A stretch of 64,000 nt of DNA, taken from the NCBI GenBank assembly GCA_023213315.1, contig JAKCPI010004550.1:1-64000 (forward strand), given 5' to 3'. This DNA comes from Euborellia annulipes (lineage: Eukaryota > Arthropoda > Insecta > Dermaptera > Anisolabididae). Of the stretch, positions 56,076 to 64,000 are shown in pieces. Both the position numbers and the translations under genes were made by a program. The notes below the pieces were generated by a model. It saw only the letters and a program-made list of their open reading frames with translations. It was not told the origin of the DNA and ran no database searches. Each line of letters starts with the position of its first letter. Position 1 is the stretch's first letter.

Positions 56076-57775
56076 TGAACAAATAATTGAAAAATATTAA
56101 TTTTTTTTTAAATCTAATATTCGTAATTTGAATATTATTTAATCAATGTCATTATTTTGAGTTGAATAAAAACGGTAATTAGTCGGCATTAAAGCCTTTC
56201 CATTGAAGTAGAGTGCTAGTGGTTCTTTGATCATTAAAATTCATTTAATGAAAACTATAAAATATTAAAAATATAAAAAAAAAATACATAAAAATTTAAT
56301 AAATAATTAATTATAGTAAACACTGTGAAAATATGCTTCCTTTTTTTCATATTAAAATTCTAAAAAATAAATCCACATTGAAATTTAATAGTCCGCAAAG
56401 GGTTAACTCACACACAAACAGGTCCCTCTATTTATTCCTATGCGTTTATTTGAATATGTCTTTGTGTATGTGCATGTTTATTGGATAAATAAAATATCAC
56501 AAAAAGGAGGAGAGACAGAGAAGAGAAAAAGAGAGGGGGAGGGGGGTAAGTTTTCATAGAATAAATTTAAAGCTATGTGACACGGTTGGAAAAACAGAAT
56601 ATAAATATAAGCCTAAAGCACAAGGTGCATATCATGATATAATATCATATGAAAAGAAAGAACAACAGAAAAAAAAGAGAAAGAAAAATTAATTTTTTTT
56701 TTTAATAAAATATTATTCTTTCCTTTTATTCTTATTTCATTTAATAAAATTAATTATTTAAAAGATATTTGTAATTTGTAATTGTCATCTGGCACTAATG
56801 TTAATTTGTTAACTATGACTTTTTTTGTATTCTGAGAGGATTTTATCAAAAAATATCATTTTAAAATAAGGGAATATAATTTATTTTTTTCTTCTATTAT
56901 TTCATCGTAATAAAAATAATATTTATAAAACCTCTACAAAAAAGGATCAAATTAGAAAATATGTATTCCGCTAAAGAATATTTTACTTAACTAGGATATG
57001 CGCACTTTAGTGCTTTCTACTCTTCTTTATTTGCTAGTAGGATCAACTCAACAAAAAAAAAAGAGTAATTTATTATTAGATGTAAAAAAATATTTATGGT
57101 TAAAAAAAAGATAATTTTAATTTTAAAATAATCTACATTCAACGGATCAAATGAATTTATGAAGATTTAGATATTTAGGCATTTATAATTGCATAAAATT
57201 TCATATACCCTACTGGCGCCAGTAAAAATACAAAATTACAAATAAAGATGTTTTACAGCAAATCACACACTATGACCTTTTTATGTTTTATAAGCTAAAA
57301 TCAATTTATTAAAATTGAAAAAAAATAAGCTAAGGGAGAGTATTTTAATATGTTTATGCATGTGAATGCTTCTTTCCTCTGTTAGTTGATTATATGATAG
57401 ACTTTTGATTGATTAGAGACGTGATCAAGACAGCCAGGCGTAGTGATTACATTCCTTTGATGATTAAGAGGGGGAAGATGAACAGAGAACACCAACACAC
57501 CCACACACCTACCCTCATAGTCTACGAAAATAAAAGAAAAAAAATTAATATATTGAAATTTTTTTATAAATAATATTAGATCAATAAAATCAAGTGAATT
57601 TAAAAATTTGTAAGTAAATATTGTGAATTTGATCAGGCACATGTCTAAGAGAATACAAATAATAATAATATCTAGAAAAGGTTTATTATTTATTTAAGAG
57701 CTTTTTCGACATCTAAGACTATTTAGACTCAATTTTCAAATGATTGATGGCCAATTAAATGAAAAAAATTTTTCC
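56076..57775. other. AT-rich sequence, no gene recognised
   Basis: Contains GTGTATGTGCATGTTTATTG at 56464, a GA-rich purine tract at 56508-56545, and TTGATTGATTAGAGACGTGA at 57407. A T run lies just upstream at 56014-56042. The frame 57382-57642 (minus) has no known domain. Confidence 0.4.
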
Positions 57776-57852
57776 CGTTTGATACGGGAATCGAATCCGG
57801 AGGCCCAGTCACGGAAAGCTGACTTCTCTCTGACCCACTGGTCACGGGTAGA
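57776..57852 (-). other. tRNA-like relic
   Basis: On the minus strand CCGGATTCGATTCCCGTATC is a good B box and T arm, preceded by GTGACCAGTGGGTCAGAGAG. It looks like a SINE head of a third family or a tRNA pseudogene. Confidence 0.45.
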
Positions 57853-58198
57853 GAAGGTTCTAAAGTAGAATAATTCTAAATTTAAACCATTGGTTCTAAT
57901 TGTAAGTTTATAAATAGGTAAAATTAATTAATAAAAAAAAAAACCAAGAGATATGTTTCAATATATTTATTGCTATAAATACTTGATAAGATTATATTAA
58001 AACATATCATCTAGTTTTGTTTTGTTTTTTTTTGTTTTTTAAATAACTTTTACCTAATCAAATTGTTTTAAAATTTTATTATTTATCAATTTATAAAACT
58101 TTTTTAAGATAAAGTATCAAATGTTTTGATAAATGTATTTAAATATTTTTGATAAACTACGGATAATTATGACAAAAGTTGATTAATTCTACATAGAG

Positions 58199-58272
58199 AT
58201 AAACTATGACAATAAAAATATTGTGTAGATCAAAAATACAATATTTTGTAGTCATAATTAGGCACTATTTTT
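58199..58272 (-). repeat. Clustered motif, site 4, in the ~90-bp repeat
   Basis: Homologue of 52890-52985, with AAATAGTGCCTAATTATGAC identical on the minus strand. Confidence 0.6.
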
Positions 58273-58539
58273 GAAAATCTTCACAAAAAAAAAAATACTA
58301 GAAATATTAATTAATTTTCAATATTTTAAAATGTTTTTTATGTTCTTTGTTCAATGATCATTATTATAAGTACTAAAAAACAATAGTTGCGTTTTTTTTT
58401 TGTCAAATATTCGTATTTTGTTCTCTAGTATTTTGAATAAAATTTGAAAGGTCAATATATCTCCAAAGAGATAGACATAAAATTACAAAATTTGTAAATC
58501 TTATATGATATTAATTCATATTTATATTAAACAAAAAAA

Positions 58540-58715
58540 ATCTGGTGTGACTGGTCTCACAGCACACAACTTTCTCTTCCCTTTGGTAAGAGAAATTTGT
58601 GCTTGTCTTTTTTTGTGTCTAGATATATTTAGTTTCCGCCGATATATTAAAATTCAAGTTGTAAAATTTATATTCTTGATAAAATGTTTGTGAATGGAAT
58701 GGAAATCATATGTTT
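58540..58715 (+). mobile_element. Family A element, hairpin end only (A8)
   Basis: TCTGGTGTGACTGGTCTCAC, AACTTTCTCTTCCCTTTGGT, AAGAGAAATTTGTGCTTGTC and ATATATTTAGTTTCCGCCGA; then similarity fades before the X-box. The only family A copy in the right third of the window. Confidence 0.75.
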
Positions 58716-58795
58716 AAAATCCTAATACAATGAAATAAAATTGTTTTTCAAGGTGAAATAGAGACGTCCTGTTTTGTTTTATTCTATTATTTTTC

Positions 58796-59029
58796 TTGAC
58801 TTTTCTACCTTTATTTCGATTTTTCTTCCTTCCTTTAACCTTTCCTACTTCTTCTTCTTGTCAAACTTATAAATATATAAAATTATTGGGACAAACCAGC
58901 GACGAGGTTAGAATGATCAACACAACTTTAGAGAAGACAGTAGAAAGATTTCGTTTCTATGATGCTGACAGAAAACAAATTGCGAATTATATAGCAATTT
59001 ATCTTTTTTCGTTAGATAAAAATAAATAA
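58796..59029 (+). CDS. Unrecognised 77-codon frame, protein-like second half
   Basis: The first ~25 residues come from a pyrimidine tract (phenylalanine, leucine, serine) that could instead be a splice-acceptor tract. The second half, from LLGQTSDEVR to the stop, is rich in Asp, Glu, Arg and Thr, unlike chance frames nearby. If real it could be the last exon of a gene, spliced after an AG such as AACCAG at 58894-58899. It starts at TTG, not ATG (58796), so it is not a convincing complete gene. No family recognised. Confidence 0.25.
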   Translation: MTFLPLFRFFFLPLTFPTSSSCQTYKYIKLLGQTSDEVRMINTTLEKTVERFRFYDADRKQIANYIAIYLFSLDKNK

Positions 59030-59044
59030 TTTTTAAATTTTTAA

Positions 59045-59075
<31 letters not shown>

Positions 59076-59157
59076 TGAAATCCTTTTCAAATCATATGCT
59101 GTTTCGATAAAAAAAACGTCATAATTTTTGTAATGGCAATCACTATAATTTAAATTA

Positions 59158-59167
59158 GCACTATTTT
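59158..59167 (-). promoter_or_regulatory. Clustered motif AAATAGTGCT, site 5
   Basis: Minus strand AAAATAGTGCTAATTT; AATTATGAC follows about 35 bases later at 59118-59126. Confidence 0.4.
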
Positions 59168-60349
59168 AAAAGATATGATCGTTATTCAATAATGCGGAAG
59201 AACCAATTAAATATATAATATATTTAAACAGTCTTCCATTAGATGTGCTAGCTCTGTCAAAAAAAGATCTTATTAAGATCTTATTGACTATTTTTAGAGA
59301 TTTCTTTTATTGAGTCTAAAATTAGACTACGATTTCAAAGTTTTTGCGTCTAAAATAATGTAGAACTTTTAAATTAGAGATCTAAGTCTTATATTGATTG
59401 AGATAAAGTAAATGACTACGGCCAGAGGTCGATCGGGTTTAAGGTGTGTGCCTTCGTGCACGAAAACTCCTCAAGTAATTAAACGTAATTTCAAATATTA
59501 ATAATTACAAAAAGAAGAAAAAAACGTGAGAATTTGATTTTAATTAAGCTTTTTGTTAATTTTTAATTTAATTAAAATCTTTGATACGTATAAAAATTTT
59601 TGTTCATTTTTTTCTTTTCCCTATCATGTTTCTTTCTTTAATATCTTAACTTTTTGAATATAAATGCTTATTTGCTATTCGACTTGTTTGATTAAGCGGC
59701 GAGCATGCACCTTGATTAAATATTTAAAGCTTTACTTCTTTTAATTTACTCTGTCAGTATAACTAGGGGCGTCAAGAAGAAGAAGAAGAAGAAGAAGAAG
59801 AAGAAATGAAGTTTATGGTGATGATGATTCAAAGAGAATGTATTATAAGTCACGTGGGCTGGAAATGACTTTTTCTTCATTTTCCCTCTCTGTTTATCTA
59901 TCTTTTTGCTCATTTCTTTTAAAAAATAAATAATTAAGAAAGATGAATATGATCAAGTCCACTGATGTTTGTATTGAGGAAATAATTAAAAGAGCTAAGG
60001 ATATAAACATAAAAATTTATGAATTGACAAAAAATACTTTGAAATACATTTTATTGTATGAATAACAACAGTAAAATGCAATTTTAGAATGATGATCTAT
60101 ACAATAATTTGATGAAATTGGTAAACCAGTTATGGATTGTAATCTTCGCCCTCTACCGCCCTGAATTGAAGAAAATTACAAAAAAATAATTCTCAAACGA
60201 TTATATAACTTAAAAATGTTATTGCCCTAAGAACAACCAATAGAAATGCAATTGACTCGTGTTTTCGGTAAAATTACCGAGAAATCATAATCGGTATGAT
60301 TATTTATGACTTCTATCAAGATTTTTTGTATTCTGTTGAAGTATTTTAA
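59168..60349. other. AT-rich sequence with (GAA)n and GC-richer patches
   Basis: GGCCAGAGGTCGATCGGG and GTGTGTGCCTTCGTGCACGA at 59420-59462 form a GC-richer unique patch. (AAG)n is at 59777-59806. CTTCGCCCTCTACCGCCCTG at 60146 is the second locus of the motif pair seen at 53960. Confidence 0.4.
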
Positions 60350-60359
60350 AAATAGTGCT
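60350..60359 (+). promoter_or_regulatory. Clustered motif AAATAGTGCT, site 6
   Basis: AAAAATAGTGCTATTTTGTA; TTGTCATTAG follows 11 bases later and ATTTATGAC precedes it at 60302. Confidence 0.4.
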
Positions 60360-62330
60360 ATTTTGTATTTTGTCATTAGATGTCTTGAAGTTATTTGTAT
60401 ATTTTTAATATTGAAGAGTAAATTAAAATTAGTTAGCAATATTTTCTAGTTAAATTAAATTTTTCAACACTATTTAAATTCAATTTTTCATGGTTCAAAT
60501 AAATTAAAAACTTAAATATCTCATAATTTATAATATATTTTATTCAAGAGCGATTAATTAAATTAATACGATTTCGCACTGTAAAGGATTAAATAATTTT
60601 CTATAATCAGCTCCTTTATCTATTTTGATATTTATGACTAAAAATATTCAAAATTAATATAAATTAAAATGATATAACTGCAAAGTCGTCCCACCACCGA
60701 AGAGGATACAAATAATTTTTAATTAAAAAAAAAAGAGTTTGAAAATGATTCTCTTAAATAACAAATAAATAATAAAACCAACCATAATAAATTCCTAAGT
60801 TTAATAGTATAAAAAAAAAATAAAGATTTTAAAATTAAAAAGTTTATTTATGATTAAACTATAAATTTTCAGGTGGATTCATAAATTAAAAGATTTCTCT
60901 TACATCGTTTTTTTTCCCTCAAGATAATGTTTTTTTTCTTCCCATCACGTTACGTTTATCAACACTTTTCAAGAAAAAAAAACATATAGGCCTATCCCCT
61001 AAAAACGTCAAGAGTCTTTTCTCAAAGTGCCCTCAGAGAAGTCCCCTTGAGGCATGATATTAATTTCTAGACATCAAAATCAGTTGAGTCGTTCAAAAGA
61101 TATTAGAGAAAAAGAGAGAGAGAGAGAAAAAAAAAACAAAAGACATGCAAGCAAACAAAGGAGTAGAAGAAATATGGAACAATTCATTTAAAGGGTTAAA
61201 ATTCAACATATGTAAAAGAAACTTTCCCTCTTTTTAAAAAATATTTTAGCGGTGTCATAACTCCATGATATTACTAAGTTTAAAAATTCATATATCTTCC
61301 GATCATATCATTTAATTGATGATAAAAGAAGTTGGGCTAAGTTGAAGTATATGACTTTTGTTATGGCTATGGCATCAAATTATGACTTTCAAACTTATGA
61401 TTATACAAACAAAAATTTTTTTTGTGAATAAAAATGCAGTGTTTTTCTTCCATTAACCTTTCGGGCTTGCTTAATGTCATCTTCAGATCTCTTAAATCAA
61501 CTTTCAATTATATTAAACCTTCAAATCATTAGATTGTAGAAATATAAGATCATTTTGCTTGCCAGTTACTAAGCGGATTATGTAAATATCATAAAGGTTC
61601 ATAAAATTAAATGAATACAAAGATGTATTGGATCATTTTCAGAGATAATTGAATTTTATTTTTTAACAAATAATTCGAAATTTTTATGAGAAAGCAGAAA
61701 GTTAATTCCACTTGAGAAGGAATAAGTTTTTTAGAATCTGTTTCTAACTGAAGAAAGCCGAAATGTTACATTAAAATCAAAATATTAAATTTTTTTTTTT
61801 TCGTTTCTTTAAAATAGCAAATATTTTTTTAACTTTAGTTAATTTCTAAATTAATTATAAAGTTGACTTGCATCCTACGTAGAATTTGACTATGCATGTA
61901 TATAAGCAGCACAGGATGGAGTTCTCTTCTCTCTATCTATATTCGTAGAGACAAAACATCAAAACATGTTTGGCTTATGCTAATGTGCCATCGCTTCTGC
62001 TTCTGCTGCTGGTGCTCTCTTTGTTTTACTCTCTCTCTCTTTCTCTTTTGCCTAAGTTAACTTCACCATGCATGCAAAAGCAAAATGCAAAGTCGTCAGG
62101 AAGCAAAATATATCAACTCACTTCACTTAACTCAAAACTCCATCTCGTAACAAATGATATAATAATTATTCAACTATTTACTCTTTAATTCAAATTTAAT
62201 AAAAAAAAAATTTTATATCAAATTTTTTTTAAATAAAATGTTTTCTAGCATTTCTTTTAAAAGTATAAATTAATAATAAAACATCCTGAGGTAGATGCAG
62301 AACAAACATCTAACTTTTATGTTTTTTTGT
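60360..62330. other. AT-rich sequence, possible weak TATA region
   Basis: GCATGTATATAAGCAGCACA at 61894-61913 resembles a TATA box, followed by a CT-rich stretch. The frame 61970-62188 after it begins at TTG, and its hydrophobic start is CT repeat. (AG)n is at 61115. Hammerhead-like remnants are at 61455-61488 (minus) and 61748-61770 (plus). Confidence 0.35.
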
Positions 62331-62340
62331 AAATAGTGCC
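62331..62340 (+). promoter_or_regulatory. Clustered motif AAATAGTGCC, site 7
   Basis: TTTTGTAAATAGTGCCAGGA then AGGTCAAGCGCAG, a 31-base match to site 8. Confidence 0.45.
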
Positions 62341-63821
62341 AGGAAGGTCAAGCGCAGAGGTGAAAGACTGCCTCAAAAGGTTATGGCCAATTATGAACAA
62401 ATGGAAGATTATGATATTGGAGGATCTATTTTAAGTATTTAATTCTTTTGAAATATCCACCCATTTACAAAGGATATAATAATTATTCAACTATTTTCTC
62501 TTTAAATTATATTTAATAGAAAATATTACAAATAAACGTTCGAGAAATGCCTCTGAACCTTTTTATAGCCATTTTGATGATAACTACATTCACAAACCGG
62601 ATATCTACGAAAGTGTTAAAATATATGCAATGTAAAAATTTTAAAGGCCGCCATACACTTGAAGGACGTCCTCAAGGAAAAAATCTTTTCCTCAAGAAAA
62701 ATATTATTGAATTTCAATATTTTTTGGCCTCGAGGCCGCTACCACACAAGTTGAGGATTTCCTCGAGGCGTGTACTATTCAGCCGGGCCTTGAGGAAAAT
62801 CCGATATGTTTGCCTGGAACTTGTAAAAAAAGGTAGTTATGTTAAACATCAAGCATACATAAGTAATTTAATTATTGTAAAAAAAATAGAAATATTATTA
62901 TTAGATTCTATTTTATAAAATGTTTTTCTTATCAGTACGTAAATATCTAAAAAAAAAAAGTAAAAAAAAAATAAATTTATTTTCGTGTTTCATTCATTAT
63001 TGTATATCTACTACTTATACTGTATGTTTTATAGGTATTAACAATATTTTATGATGGTATTTAAACAAGAAATAAAAGTATGTATTGTATAATTACAAAC
63101 ATTTTATAGTCTATTCAATTTTCAAAATAATATTTTTAAAGTGAATTTTAAATTTTTTTTTTTAAGTAAATTGTTTAAAATAAAATTCATACATTGCCTC
63201 CGGCGGGCAAGCTTATTGCCAATTTGGGATATTTCTTGTAGCAATGCAAATGTAAAGATGTTAAGGAAGGATCTTGAATTCAAGCGATGCTACCGACTGG
63301 CCACAGCACAAAAGGGTCTATTTATGACTATTTATTTTTTTCAACTGTAGGTCCTCTCACAGCTCCATGTCATATACCTGGAAAGCTGACTCACAGAGCA
63401 GCTAACTGCCTCTCTAATTTCCAAACTAATTTCCAATCCAACTTGTCAATTTTGTGTTTCCATATTGAAGAAATTTGATTATAATTAATTTCCCAAAATA
63501 TTTATGTGATACTACGTTACTCCCTGGTCCATGTACTATACCGAAAGTGTACTTAATTTCAAATAGAATCATTGAAAATTGGGAATTTCTATAGAACACA
63601 TATATACGTTTTTTCCATTTAATTTTTATATATATAGATTATTAAAAATTATAATGTTACGGCAGATTTCGTGCAAATATCAGGCTTGAAAAAGATAATA
63701 TTTCAATTGTCAGTCTCAGTACTATACCATAGCACTATGGTAGTGCCTCATCCAGTCATCTAACTTAAAATCAACTGAGTTATAAATAGAGATAGAATTT
63801 GTTAGTAACTAGGCGTTTTGT
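62341..63821. other. AT-rich sequence with a GC-richer repeat-like patch
   Basis: 62640-62800 contains GGCCGCCATACACTTGAAGG, several CCTCAAGG or CCTCGAGG words and GGCCTCGAGGCCGC, probably a worn element. The 123-codon frame over it (62547-62918) changes character with the patch and has no domain. 63180-63480 is less AT-rich and unrecognised. Confidence 0.4.
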
Positions 63822-63831
63822 AAATAGTGCT
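63822..63831 (+). promoter_or_regulatory. Clustered motif AAATAGTGCT, site 8
   Basis: TTTTGTAAATAGTGCTAGGA then AGGTCACGCGCAG, the partner of site 7. Confidence 0.45.
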
Positions 63832-64000
63832 AGGAAGGTCACGCGCAGCGATTGTGTAGGTACTAATGCTTCAAAAGTTAACCGATTTTGAAAAAATGAA
63901 TGAATTTCCTTAAAAATATATCTTTATTCAAATAATCGTTTTTTTCTATGGAAAAAATAAAAATACTCCTAATACAAGACTCATCGAGAACAAGAATTTA

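Noticed and set aside
61970..62188. Signal-peptide-like hydrophobic start after a TATA-like word
   Set aside because: The frame opens at TTG, with no in-frame ATG until residue 35. The leucine/serine run is a CTG/CTCT repeat.
62547..62918. Longest plus-strand frame, 123 codons
   Set aside because: It crosses an AT-rich part, a GC-rich repeat-like patch and AT-rich sequence again, with matching changes in residue mix and no domain. Probably chance.
51538..63831. Coding explanation for AAATAGTGCY plus ATTATGAC
   Set aside because: Several sites read as NSA..NYD in some frame, but the frame relation between the two words differs from site to site, so a shared protein does not explain them.

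Overview
The window looks like non-genic DNA of a eukaryote, most probably an invertebrate. It is about 72% A+T by eye. It has no rRNA, no intact tRNA, no bacterial-type gene organisation and no complete protein-coding gene that I can recognise. An arthropod, perhaps a hemipteran, is my best guess: the transposon types (mariner/Tc1, hAT, tRNA-derived SINEs, fold-back elements carrying CGAAACGTC-type cores) and the frequent TAGGCCTA words fit, but this is an impression and not a diagnosis. Most open frames are short chance frames in AT-rich DNA.

1-27 kb and 33-42 kb are transposon graveyards. Family A is a ~0.6-1.1 kb non-autonomous element with ACTTTCTCTTACC ends, a terminal hairpin and an internal RFX X-box. 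It occurs at 352, 4341, 10616, 12007, 13708, 35733, 39628 and 58540. Family D elements have G/C-tract ends. Four show perfect 8-bp target duplications and the 2.3-kb copy at 5797 shows a 7/8 match, so they are hAT-like. A separate 1.3-kb hAT element at 22637 keeps a zinc-finger exon, with a splice donor, from its lost transposase. It sits inside one fold-back element and holds another. A mariner relative at 27449 has ~100-bp inverted repeats and a frame-shifted transposase fragment. SINEs lie at 4.7, 5.7, 8.2, 32.6, 33.8, 34.1, 35.8 and 37.7 kb; the 35.8-kb copy has a poly(A) tail and a target duplication. A 1.6-kb near-palindrome at 40106-41712 is nested in an A copy and itself carries A sequence in both arms.

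A hammerhead-ribozyme-like core (CTGANGA, one unpaired base, a helix, then GAAACGTC) recurs about 15 times between 1 and 62 kb, nearly always in a fold-back element.

42-64 kb is poorer in recognisable transposons. It holds GAGA/CT tracts, short GC-richer unique segments and a striking clustered motif, AAATAGTGCY. This occurs eight times in 51.5-63.9 kb and, as far as I could see, nowhere in the first 51 kb. It is often followed within ~40 bases by ATTATGAC or GTCATAA, and looks like a cis-regulatory array or an old decayed repeat. A GC-rich segment at 28.9-29.15 kb with CACGTG and TGACGTCA words is the best promoter/CpG-island candidate. A decayed protein-like stretch of unknown origin lies at 20494-21434 (minus strand), and a small protein-like frame at 58796-59029.
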